Source: Cyanobacteria bacterium UBA11372
GTDB lineage: Bacteria > Cyanobacteriota > Cyanobacteriia > Cyanobacteriales > Aerosakkonemataceae
Length of the DNA: 7,748 nt
Reading direction: 5' to 3'
Assembly: GCA_003486675.1 (NCBI GenBank)
Contig: DNGG01000393.1
Span: forward strand, 10,703 to 18,450
Part shown: positions 1 to 6,691 of the stretch, in pieces
Numbering within the stretch: the first letter of the stretch is position 1
How the letters are laid out: each line of letters starts with the position of its first letter
The notes under the pieces: generated by a model
Database searches by the model: none
What the model was told of the DNA's origin: nothing
The model's input: only the letters and a program-made list of their open reading frames with translations
Position numbers and translations under genes: made by a program

Positions 1-297
1 GAATTTTCCAATCAATTGCGCGAGCAAGGGTTACCGATTGTCAAAGCAGCACTAGAAGCTGGACGAGTACGCTTTCGCCCGATTATGATGACAGCATTAT
101 CTACCCTATTAGGATCTATGCCCTTGGCATTTACAACTGGTCCAGGGGCGATTAGCCGCATTTCTTTGGGGATGGCAATCTTGGGCGGAATGTTGGTTTC
201 AACGGTATTGAGTCTTTACGTTGTGCCCGTGTTTTACGTTATTGCTAAGTCGGGGACGGCGCGTCTATTTGGCAGCAAAGATACGGAAATCTTATGA
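1..297 (+). CDS. RND efflux pump inner-membrane subunit, C-terminal end (5' truncated by window)
   Basis: The open frame enters from the left edge and gives 98 residues before TGA at 295-297. It matches the last two membrane helices of AcrB/HAE1-type RND transporters, the proton-driven inner-membrane pumps of tripartite efflux complexes. Visible hallmarks are R-x-RPIMMT at residues 24-31, then LLGSMPLAF (helix 11 region, about 27-45), TGPGA at 46-50, and a glycine-rich helix with LGMAILGGM at 56-64 running into VVPVFYV at 74-80 (helix 12). The short polar tail (about 83-98) is where such proteins normally end, so the gene looks intact at its 3' end. The TTG at position 16 is an internal Leu codon, not a start. 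Substrate cannot be judged from this end; the porter domain lies outside the window. The stop overlaps the next gene's ATG by 4 nt, implying co-transcription and coupled translation. Family call is firm; drug versus other substrate class is inference. Confidence 0.93.
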   Translation, partial: EFSNQLREQGLPIVKAALEAGRVRFRPIMMTALSTLLGSMPLAFTTGPGAISRISLGMAILGGMLVSTVLSLYVVPVFYVIAKSGTARLFGSKDTEIL

Positions 298-2237
298 ATC
301 AGCTAGCAATTGTTTGTGTAGATGATGAAGCAATGGTCTTAAGGAGTATCAAAGATCAGTTAAAGCGCTTTTTTGGTAAAGATTATTACATTGAAATTGC
401 TAGCAGCGGCAAAGATGCCCTGGCGATTATCGCAGAGTTGCCAGAAAATAATCTTGAGGTAGCGCTAGTAATTTCAGACCAAATTATGCCGGGGATGAAG
501 GGAGATGAATTGCTGATTCAAATTCATACTTACTATCCCAAAATTATTACCGTTCTTTTAACCGGACAAGCGGATACTCAAGCCATTGTCAATGCCGTCA
601 ATCATGCTAATCTCTACCGCTATATTTCCAAGCCTTGGGAAGAAACAGATTTGATTTTGACCGTCAGCGAAGCACTACGTCGCTACACCCAGGAACAACA
701 ACTAGAAGCAAAAAATCAAGCACTTCACCAGCTCAACGAACAACTAGAAACACTCAATAACTCTCTAGAGCAAACTGTTGCCCAACGCACCGCCGAACTA
801 AAAGCCGCCAAGGAAGCTGCCGAAGCTGCTAATCAAGCCAAAAATGTTTTTGTAGCTGACGTGAGCCACGAACTGAGAACCGCCCTCAACGGCATTTTGG
901 GTTACGCTCAGATCCTTTTGCGGGAGCCAGATTTAAATCCCCGTCACCAAGAACGGATTCGCCTGATTCAGCAGTGCGGTTCTCACCTGGTGACTGAGAT
1001 TAATGACATTTTAGATCTGTCTAAGATTGAAGCAGGAAAACTAGAGTTAATTCAGAGAGATTTTCATTTTCCTTCTTTTTTGGCGGATTTATCAAGAATC
1101 GGTCGGATCAAAGCCGAACAAAAAGGAATTGACTTCACGTATAAAACAGAAGGGCAGATTCCCGATTACGTCAATGGCGATGAAAAGCGCCTGCGTCAAA
1201 TCTTGATGAATTTGTTGAATAATGCGGTTCAACTTACCAATAAAGGCGGCGTAATTTTCCTAGTAAATTCTAACTCATTACCAATTACCCATTACCAATT
1301 ACCCATTACCAAAATTCGCTTTCAAGTTGAAGATACAGGTGTAGGTATTAGCAGGGAAAGATTAGAAACAATATTTCGCCCGTTTGAGCAAAGGAGAGAG
1401 GGATCGCAACTCGCGACAGGTTCGGGTCTGGGATTAACCATTAGCAATAAGCTAGTCTCGATGATGGGGGGTTCTCTCCAAGTAGAAAGTTGTTTGGGTA
1501 TTGGAAGTAAGTTTTGGTTTGAGATCTCGCTACCGATTTCTGTAAAAACACACCCCACACCACCACCCCCACAACCCAAACCAATTGTGACGGGTTACGA
1601 AGGCAAAAGGCGAAAAATATTGGTTGTTGACGACTCTTTCGAGGAGAGCTACCTCATGGTGGCAATTTTGCAGCCGCTTGGCTTTGAGGTAATTGAAGCC
1701 AGTTCTGGTATTGAAGCGTTAGAGAAAGCTATTACCCATCAACCGGATTTGATATTAACCGATCTAAAGATGTTTGGAATGGATGGTTTTGATCTGTGCC
1801 GCCAACTGCGTTGCTTGCCCGCTTTTCAGGAGACGGCGATTCTGATTGCCTCTGGTGGGCTATTCGAGTTCGAGGATCAAAAGCGCGAACAAAACGGCTA
1901 TACCGATTTTATTGCTAAACCTTTCTTAGTAGAGGAATTGTTAGAAAAACTACAGAAATATCTCGGACTGTCCTGGATTTTTTCACCTGCGAACGATCCC
2001 GTCAATGGTAATACCAGCGAGTCAGAGGATATGGCAATACCTCCTGGGGAAGAGTTGGTTAGTCTCTACGCAGCTGCTCAAATTGGTAACTTTGATGAAG
2101 TGGTTCGCCAAGCAAATCGGCTGCAAGCGTTAAACTCTAAATATGCTCGGTTTGCTAGTACCGTATTGCAGTTTGCCGAGCAGTATGATGATGATGCGAT
2201 CGCTCTTGCTATCGAGCCATATCTACCCCCAACTTGA
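294..2237 (+). CDS. Hybrid sensor histidine kinase, REC-HisKA-HATPase-REC-tail (kinase 1)
   Basis: The protein has 647 residues and no membrane segment. Residues 4-125 form a receiver with D10/D11, phosphoacceptor D62, T90 and K113; its LTGQAD...YRYISKPW pattern resembles the RpfG/HupR-type receivers. A coiled-coil linker (about 126-188) leads to the H-box with H192. N-box asparagines are N306/N310, G1 is DTGVG at 347-351, the F-box is near F364, and G2 is GSGLG at 376-380. A proline-rich linker (419-430) precedes a second receiver (D446/D447, D490, S520, K542). A helical tail (about 580-647) resembles that of the kinase at 2444. Oddities: the H-box reads HELRTALN instead of HELRTPLN, and the second receiver has DLKMFGMDG where MP is usual. 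A heptamer array encodes residues 328-339. The ATG at 294 is chosen because the receiver starts at once; it overlaps the pump stop (ATGA). The signal and output partner are not identifiable. Confidence 0.95.
   Translation: MNQLAIVCVDDEAMVLRSIKDQLKRFFGKDYYIEIASSGKDALAIIAELPENNLEVALVISDQIMPGMKGDELLIQIHTYYPKIITVLLTGQADTQAIVNAVNHANLYRYISKPWEETDLILTVSEALRRYTQEQQLEAKNQALHQLNEQLETLNNSLEQTVAQRTAELKAAKEAAEAANQAKNVFVADVSHELRTALNGILGYAQILLREPDLNPRHQERIRLIQQCGSHLVTEINDILDLSKIEAGKLELIQRDFHFPSFLADLSRIGRIKAEQKGIDFTYKTEGQIPDYVNGDEKRLRQILMNLLNNAVQLTNKGGVIFLVNSNSLPITHYQLPITKIRFQVEDTGVGISRERLETIFRPFEQRREGSQLATGSGLGLTISNKLVSMMGGSLQVESCLGIGSKFWFEISLPISVKTHPTPPPPQPKPIVTGYEGKRRKILVVDDSFEESYLMVAILQPLGFEVIEASSGIEALEKAITHQPDLILTDLKMFGMDGFDLCRQLRCLPAFQETAILIASGGLFEFEDQKREQNGYTDFIAKPFLVEELLEKLQKYLGLSWIFSPANDPVNGNTSESEDMAIPPGEELVSLYAAAQIGNFDEVVRQANRLQALNSKYARFASTVLQFAEQYDDDAIALAIEPYLPPT
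1276..1310 (+). repeat. In-frame heptamer array (STRR-like), five (C/A)ATTACC units
   Basis: Five uninterrupted 7-bp units alternate CATTACC and AATTACC, starting at 1276, 1283, 1290, 1297 and 1304, with a possible decayed sixth unit at 1269-1275. They encode LPITHYQLPIT-type residues (328-339) between the N-box strand and the strand leading to G1 of the ATPase domain of kinase 1. Short tandemly repeated heptamers are known from cyanobacterial genomes; assignment of this array to that class rests on unit length and sequence. In this orientation no reading phase of the unit contains a stop codon, so it can expand in whole 21-bp steps without breaking the gene. Confidence 0.85.
1549..1577 (+). 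repeat. C-rich low-complexity tract coding a proline-rich interdomain linker
   Basis: The stretch is built almost only of CA and C runs (CACACCCCACACCACCACCC and following) and encodes residues 419-428, T-H-P-T followed by four prolines and Q-P. It lies exactly between the end of the ATPase domain (SLPI, about 412-415) and the second receiver of kinase 1. It is probably a simple-sequence expansion tolerated as a flexible linker. The corresponding linker in the kinase at 2444 lacks this tract. Confidence 0.6.
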
Positions 2238-2241
2238 TTCC

Positions 2242-2295
2242 CGCCTTTGGTTGAGCCGATATCTCAATACTCATATCCCACAGGCGTATTTTTTT
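2242..2295 (+). terminator. Possible weak Rho-independent terminator after kinase 1
   Basis: CGCCT at 2242-2246 pairs with AGGCG at 2282-2286, and an inner hairpin TTGAG (2251-2255) with CTCAA (2263-2267) sits in the loop. The outer stem is followed by TA and seven Ts (2289-2295). The position, just past the stop at 2237, and the T run fit a terminator, but the 5-bp outer stem closing a 35-nt loop is weak. It would separate the pump-kinase unit from the downstream kinases. Confidence 0.3.
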
Positions 2296-2297
2296 AC

Positions 2298-2313
2298 TGG
2301 TATAATATTGTAC
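2298..2313 (+). promoter_or_regulatory. Candidate extended -10 (TGG-TATAAT) overlapping an NtcA-like GTA-N8-TAC site
   Basis: TATAAT lies at 2301-2306, preceded by TGG at 2298-2300, an extended -10 form; no convincing -35 lies 16-18 nt upstream. The same bases contain GTATAATATTGTAC (2300-2313), which fits the GTA-N8-TAC core bound by NtcA, the cyanobacterial nitrogen-control regulator of the CRP family. The flanks (G on both sides) do not match the longer TGTA-N8-TACA form. A second promoter possibility downstream is TTGCCG (2321-2326), 17 nt, TACCAT (2344-2349), which would place the palindrome near -50, not at the classical -41.5. If the TATAAT is used, a bound factor would more likely repress. 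A single short consensus match is weak evidence. Confidence 0.35.
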
Positions 2314-2373
2314 GTATAACTTGCCGGATAACTTTTTGGATTTTACCATAATCCAAGCAGACAGGATTTGACA

Positions 2374-2402
2374 AAGTGAAAATATGATAAAATCATTCAC
2401 TT
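2374..2402. promoter_or_regulatory. Interrupted dyad, possible operator or 5'-UTR hairpin
   Basis: AAGTGA (2374-2379) is the reverse complement of TCACTT (2397-2402). Inside it a second pair, ATGAT (2384-2388) and ATCAT (2392-2396), closes a 3-nt AAA loop. The result is a stem with a one-sided 4-nt bulge (2380-2383). It follows a TTGACA at 2368-2373 directly, but no -10 is found at proper spacing from that hexamer. It could be a protein-binding dyad or a weak RNA hairpin in the leader of the kinase starting at 2444. Confidence 0.4.
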
Positions 2403-2405
2403 ATA

Positions 2406-2429
2406 TTTATAGTTTTATTAAACTATAAA
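2406..2429. promoter_or_regulatory. Perfect 10-bp inverted repeat 14 nt before the start codon
   Basis: TTTATAGTTT (2406-2415) and AAACTATAAA (2420-2429) are exact reverse complements around the 4-nt loop TATT. Only one G-C pair is present, so RNA stability is low, and an operator role is as likely as a hairpin. Fourteen nucleotides, all A/T, separate it from the ATG at 2444. No Shine-Dalgarno sequence is present there, so translation start may depend on an unstructured A-rich leader that this element could mask. Confidence 0.45.
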
Positions 2430-2443
2430 ATAAAAATAAAATT

Positions 2444-5400
2444 ATGAAATTGCAGCAGAAGGCGCAAGTTTTAATTGTAGATGACCAACCGACTAACATC
2501 AAAGTTTTATCAGATTTGCTGATTGAATATGGATTTGAGGTTTTGGTAGCGACGAGCGGAGAAAAAGCGCTGCAAAGACTGGAAAGAGTTTTACCAGATA
2601 TTATTTTGCTCGATATATTGATGCCGGGGATAGATGGGTTTGAAACCTGTAGCCGCTTGAAAGCAACACAAGCAACCCATGAGATTCCGGTAATTTTTAT
2701 GACCGCGCTCGATCAGGCGGTGGATAAAATCAAAGGGTTGAGTTTGGGGGCGGTAGACTACGTAACCAAACCGCTGCAACATGAGGAAATTATTGCTCGC
2801 ATCAACGTGCATTTAAAACTGCGATCGCTCGCCAAACAACTGAAAGAGCAAAATGCTTTGCTGCTCGAGGAAGTGCGATCGCGTAAGATAGCGGAGTCAG
2901 CTTTGCGCCTTTCGGAAGAAAAATTCGCCAAAGCTTTTTGGTCGAGTCCTAGCCCGATGACGATGGCTAGCTTGGCAGAAGATTGCTTGATCGAAGTTAA
3001 CCATAGTTTTTGCACCATGATGGGCTATGCCCCAGCAGAATTACTAGGCAAAACAACTGAAGAACTAAATTTTTGGGTGAATCAAAACGAACGCTGGCGC
3101 TTCCTGGCGGCATTGCAAACATCGGGCAGCGTTTACAAACAAAAATGTCAGTTTCGCACCAAGTCTGGCGCCATCAGATATGTACTGGTTTCCGCAGAGG
3201 TTATCCAGATTAGGGAAATGCGCTGCATTCTCTCCATCGCCCACGACATTACCGAACAAAAGCAGGCAGAAGAAGCACTTAAAAGAACCAATAATATGTT
3301 GCGTTCCCTGATTGACAGTACCTCGGATGTGGTGTTTGTCAAAGACGAACAGGGGCGCTATGCGATCGTGAATTCCACTGTTAGCCGCTGGCTTTCTAAA
3401 TCAATGGAAGAAATTATTGGTCAGGACGATACGGCATTTTTTCCCGAAAATGTAGCCCGCCAGATGATGGAATTTGACAAAAAAGTGATGACGGCGGGGG
3501 AATCTTTCACTTATGAAGAACTCGTACCCGAAAACGGTATCATGCGGACGGTGCTAACCACGAAATCCCCTTGGCGCGATGCCCAAGGTAATATTATTGG
3601 GGTGGTGGGGATCGCTCGCGACATTAGCGATCGCAAACTGGCAGAGGAAAAACTCAAAAAAAGCGAAGCCAATCTTGCCAATGCCCAACGAGTTGCTCAT
3701 GTCGGCAGTTGGGAATTTAATATCCTGACTGGAGAAATTAGCTGGTCAAAAGAAAAGTTCCGCATATTTGGTTTAGATCCCAACCAATCCGAACCGACTT
3801 TGCCCCAAATCGTAGAGATGGTTTACCCCGATGACCGCGCCTATTTCCAGCAAAGTGTTGAGCGTGCGATCGCCCACGGAATACCCTACGAAATCGAGTT
3901 ACGAATTGTGCGACCAGATGGTGAAATTCGATACATTGACCTCCGGGCAGAAGTAGTTTTAAACGAAGCTGGAATTGCGATCCAACTGTTGGGAATTGTG
4001 ATGGATATTACCCAACGCAAACAAGCTGAAGCTGCACTTGCCGCCAGCGAGCGGCAATATCGCAACTTGGTTGAAACATCCCAGGACTTGATTTTCTCAA
4101 TGGATGCTTCAGGGTGCTTGACCTTTGTCAACTCGGCTGTGAAACAAATTTACGGTTATGAACCAACTGAAATGATCGGTCGTCGGTTCGCAGATTTCGT
4201 CACAGCAGAACAAAGAGTTAAAGATGTGGCGGTTTATCAAGAACTGATGCAAGGCGGTTCAATTTACCAGTATGAAACGATTAATATAGCCAAAAATAAT
4301 CAACGGATTAACCTTTTATGTAATGCGATGCCGCTGCGAGACGAACAAGGCAATATTGTCGGCATAACGGGAACAGCCAGCGACATCACCGAACTTAAAC
4401 AGCAGCAAGCAGCTTTATATCGTCGCGAGCAAGAATTCAAAGCCTTGGTGGAAAATTCTCCCGATGTAATTGGTCGATTCGATCGGCAATTCCGGCACGT
4501 ATACGTTAATCCAGCCGCAGAATTAGCAACGGGAATTCCCACAGAAGCATTTATTGGTAAAAGCCATCGAGAGTTGGGAATGCCTGTGGAATTTGCCCAG
4601 CTTTGGGAAGACGCTTTGCAAATGTTATTCGCGACAGGGAAAGAACAGCGGATTGAGTTTAATTTTCCCTCACCCCTTGGCTGTAAATTTTATCAAGTTC
4701 GGATTGTGCCTGAATTTAACTGCGATCGCAGCATAGCATCTGCTTTAGCTGTCGCCCGCGATATCAGCGATATTAAACAAGCAGAATTGGAATTGCGAGA
4801 AAGTGAAGAACGCTTTCGGGCTACTTTTGAGCAAGCGCCTATTGGAATTTGCCATTCGAGTTTAGACGGCGAGTTTGTGCGGATCAACCAAACATTTTAC
4901 AACATCGTCGGTTATACCTATGAGGAAATGCTGGATCGAACTTGGGAAGATATTACCTACCCAGACGATCTCAATGTTGAATTAGAACTCGTTCGCCGCG
5001 TGTGGGAAAAAGAGATGGATAGTTACACGATGGAGAAGCGTTATATCCGCAAAGATGGCTCGATTATCTGGGTAAATCTGATTGGCAGTTTAGTGCGATC
5101 GCCCGATGGCGAACCAAAATATGCGATCGCTGTTGCCGAAGATATTAGCCAGCGAAAACTTGCCCAAGCAGCGCTGCAACAAGCTCTAGAAGCCGCTGAA
5201 GTCGCCAATCGTGTCAAAAGCGCATTTTTGGCAAATATGAGCCACGAATTGCGTACCCCCCTCAACGGCATTTTAGGTTATGCCCAAATTCTCCAACGCT
5301 CCAAAACATTGACCGAAAAAGAACAAAAAGGAGTGGGTATTATCTATCAATGCGGTTCTCACTTATTAACTTTAATCGAAGATATTCTTGACCTGTCCAA

Positions 5401-6652
5401 AATCGAAGCCAGGAAAATGGCTCTTCATCCCACAGAAATCCATTTTCCGTCCTTTCTCCAAAGCGTTGCCGAAATCTGTCGCATTCGAGCCGAACAGAAA
5501 AATCTGGCATTTATTTACCAAAGCGATGGTCAACTTCCCATCGGCGTTTGCGTAGATGAAAAGCGCCTGCGACAGGTATTAATTAACTTACTGGGAAACG
5601 CGATTAAATTCACCGAAAAAGGCGGAGTAACATTCAAAATAGAGGTAATGGGTAATGAAAATGAAAACGAACTTAACCAATTACCAATTACCAATTACCA
5701 ATTAAGCATAACAAAAATTCGCTTTCAAATTGAAGATACGGGTGTGGGGATGACTCCCGAACAAATAGAAAAAATATTTTTACCATTCGAGCAAGTGGGA
5801 GACAGCAAAAAGCAATCCGAAGGCACGGGATTGGGCTTAGCAATTAGCCAAAAAATAGTATCTTTAATGGGCAGCAACTTAGAAGTGCAAAGCCACCCAG
5901 GAAAAGGGAGCATTTTTAGCTTTGATTTAGACATGCCTGTAGCATTAAACTGGAGAGAAAATTCAAGAGTAGCGCAACCAGGAACTATTATCGGGTTTGA
6001 AGGGACAAAGCGGAAAATTTTAATTGTAGATGATAGATGGGAAAATCGTTGGATTTTGGTGAATTTGCTCGAACCGATTGGATTTGAATTAGAGGAAGCT
6101 AAAAACGGTGTTGAAGGTTTAGAAAAAGCGATCGCATTTCAACCAAATTTAATCATTACCGATTTGGTGATGCCGGTGATGGATGGATTCGAGATGCTGC
6201 GACAGTTGCGACAGTTACCCCAGTTGAAGGATGTTGTTGCGATCGCTTCTTCAGCCAGCGTATTTGATACGGATCAGCACAAAAGTTTAGATGCGGGAGC
6301 CGATGAGTTTTTACCTAAACCCTTGCAAGCCGAAAAATTGCTAGAAATGCTGCGATCGCACATGAAACTAACATGGATTTACGAAGCGCGAGAAACCCTG
6401 ACAAAAATTGTTTCAGCGCCAGCTGTAACCCTGAGTTCAGAAGACATCATACCCCCAAGCGCAGATATCTTGATGCAGCTGTACGAACTTGCTAAAAAAG
6501 GAGATATCGATGAAATCGTAGAAGCAGCTAGCCAGCTTAAACAATCCCAGCCTGAATCAATAGCCTTTGTGCAAAAATTAGTTGAATTAGCCGAAAGCTT
6601 CCAGGTAAAACAAATTCAAAATTTTATTAAAAATTTAATGAATGCTAATTAA
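2444..6652 (+). CDS. Giant hybrid histidine kinase, REC-six PAS/PAC-HisKA-HATPase-REC-tail (kinase 2)
   Basis: The protein has 1402 residues and no membrane helix. An N-terminal receiver (about 7-125) shows D13/D14, D57, T87 and K109. Six PAS/PAC modules follow at roughly 155-280, 283-404, 405-532, 533-659, 660-784 and 785-911. Each ends in a DI(T/S)-x2-K motif, with its Asp at residues 268, 393, 521, 647, 773 and 900, a period of about 126. PAS 3 and 6 carry PDDR/PDDL motifs. The H-box HELRTPLN has H934; N-box N1048/N1052; G1 DTGVG 1098-1102; G2 GTGLG 1127-1131. A second receiver has D1196/D1197, D1240, S1269 and K1292. A helical tail (about 1330-1402) matches that of kinase 1. Residues 1067-1090 come from a heptamer array. 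It presumably senses small molecules, redox or light through PAS and relays phosphate internally; no ligand signature is recognisable. The ATG is fixed by the receiver start; no Shine-Dalgarno is seen. The next gene follows after 39 bp. Confidence 0.96.
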   Translation: MKLQQKAQVLIVDDQPTNIKVLSDLLIEYGFEVLVATSGEKALQRLERVLPDIILLDILMPGIDGFETCSRLKATQATHEIPVIFMTALDQAVDKIKGLSLGAVDYVTKPLQHEEIIARINVHLKLRSLAKQLKEQNALLLEEVRSRKIAESALRLSEEKFAKAFWSSPSPMTMASLAEDCLIEVNHSFCTMMGYAPAELLGKTTEELNFWVNQNERWRFLAALQTSGSVYKQKCQFRTKSGAIRYVLVSAEVIQIREMRCILSIAHDITEQKQAEEALKRTNNMLRSLIDSTSDVVFVKDEQGRYAIVNSTVSRWLSKSMEEIIGQDDTAFFPENVARQMMEFDKKVMTAGESFTYEELVPENGIMRTVLTTKSPWRDAQGNIIGVVGIARDISDRKLAEEKLKKSEANLANAQRVAHVGSWEFNILTGEISWSKEKFRIFGLDPNQSEPTLPQIVEMVYPDDRAYFQQSVERAIAHGIPYEIELRIVRPDGEIRYIDLRAEVVLNEAGIAIQLLGIVMDITQRKQAEAALAASERQYRNLVETSQDLIFSMDASGCLTFVNSAVKQIYGYEPTEMIGRRFADFVTAEQRVKDVAVYQELMQGGSIYQYETINIAKNNQRINLLCNAMPLRDEQGNIVGITGTASDITELKQQQAALYRREQEFKALVENSPDVIGRFDRQFRHVYVNPAAELATGIPTEAFIGKSHRELGMPVEFAQLWEDALQMLFATGKEQRIEFNFPSPLGCKFYQVRIVPEFNCDRSIASALAVARDISDIKQAELELRESEERFRATFEQAPIGICHSSLDGEFVRINQTFYNIVGYTYEEMLDRTWEDITYPDDLNVELELVRRVWEKEMDSYTMEKRYIRKDGSIIWVNLIGSLVRSPDGEPKYAIAVAEDISQRKLAQAALQQALEAAEVANRVKSAFLANMSHELRTPLNGILGYAQILQRSKTLTEKEQKGVGIIYQCGSHLLTLIEDILDLSKIEARKMALHPTEIHFPSFLQSVAEICRIRAEQKNLAFIYQSDGQLPIGVCVDEKRLRQVLINLLGNAIKFTEKGGVTFKIEVMGNENENELNQLPITNYQLSITKIRFQIEDTGVGMTPEQIEKIFLPFEQVGDSKKQSEGTGLGLAISQKIVSLMGSNLEVQSHPGKGSIFSFDLDMPVALNWRENSRVAQPGTIIGFEGTKRKILIVDDRWENRWILVNLLEPIGFELEEAKNGVEGLEKAIAFQPNLIITDLVMPVMDGFEMLRQLRQLPQLKDVVAIASSASVFDTDQHKSLDAGADEFLPKPLQAEKLLEMLRSHMKLTWIYEARETLTKIVSAPAVTLSSEDIIPPSADILMQLYELAKKGDIDEIVEAASQLKQSQPESIAFVQKLVELAESFQVKQIQNFIKNLMNAN
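5644..5713 (+). repeat. In-frame heptamer array with both orientations (2 GGTAATG + 6 ATTACC-type units)
   Basis: Two GGTAATG units (5644-5657) are followed, after 14 nt, by six heptamers in register from 5672: one decayed (CTTAACC), three perfect AATTACC (5679-5699), then decayed AATTAAG and CATAACA ending at 5713. GGTAATGGGTAAT is nearly the reverse complement of AATTACCAATTACC, so the transcript could fold here. The encoded stretch (residues about 1067-1090) sits between the N-box and G1 of kinase 2. The following AAAATTCGC abuts the last unit exactly as in the array at 1276-1310, which shows the two arrays are homologous. Confidence 0.8.
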
Positions 6653-6691
6653 TTAGCTTAAAATTATCTCAAAAATTATTTGGTTAAAACA

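Larger units (their letters stand above)
2196..6359. repeat. Eleven HIP1 octamers (GCGATCGC) dispersed in coding sequence
   Basis: Exact palindromic GCGATCGC starts at 2196, 2821, 2875, 3627, 3866, 4722, 5095, 5123, 6128, 6239 and 6352. By chance an octamer would be expected about 0.1 times in this length. HIP1 is the well-known over-represented octamer of many cyanobacterial genomes and is the strongest lineage marker here. Ten copies are in kinase 2 and one at the 3' end of kinase 1; none was seen in the pump fragment or in kinase 3. Confidence 0.93.

Noticed and set aside
16..297. TTG at position 16 as the start of a small 93-residue protein
   Set aside because: The frame is open to the window edge and the upstream residues continue the RND pump sequence, so this is an internal leucine codon of a truncated gene.
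1276..1310. Heptamer and nonamer arrays as a CRISPR or as a frameshifting assembly error
   Set aside because: Units of 7 and 9 bp without spacers are not CRISPR. The reading frames continue cleanly into conserved motifs on both sides (KIRFQVEDTGVG in kinase 1, KIRFQIEDTGVG in kinase 2), so the arrays are genuine in-frame sequence.
2368..2393. TTGACA at 2368-2373 as a -35 box for kinase 2
   Set aside because: A perfect hexamer, but TATGAT (2383-2388) is only 9 nt downstream and the sequence at 16-18 nt is a poor -10 (AATCAT). I keep it only as sequence next to the dyad.
2209..2400. 63-codon minus-strand open frame covering the gap between kinases 1 and 2
   Set aside because: Its end overlaps the 3' end of kinase 1 and the rest lies in A/T-rich regulatory sequence. 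The translation shows no motif, domain or membrane pattern, and no ribosome binding site was seen. Length is within chance for such sequence.
1322..5934. Numerous minus-strand open frames of 60-86 codons opposite the kinases, and a 60-codon plus-strand frame at 4554-4736
   Set aside because: All lie inside well-supported kinase domains in another frame, and their translations are Ser/Arg/Cys-rich without recognisable features, as expected for shadows of real genes.
6653..6691. Terminator or promoter between kinases 2 and 3
   Set aside because: The 39-bp gap is A/T-rich with no stable inverted repeat followed by a T run and no paired -35/-10 boxes, so a shared transcript is simpler.
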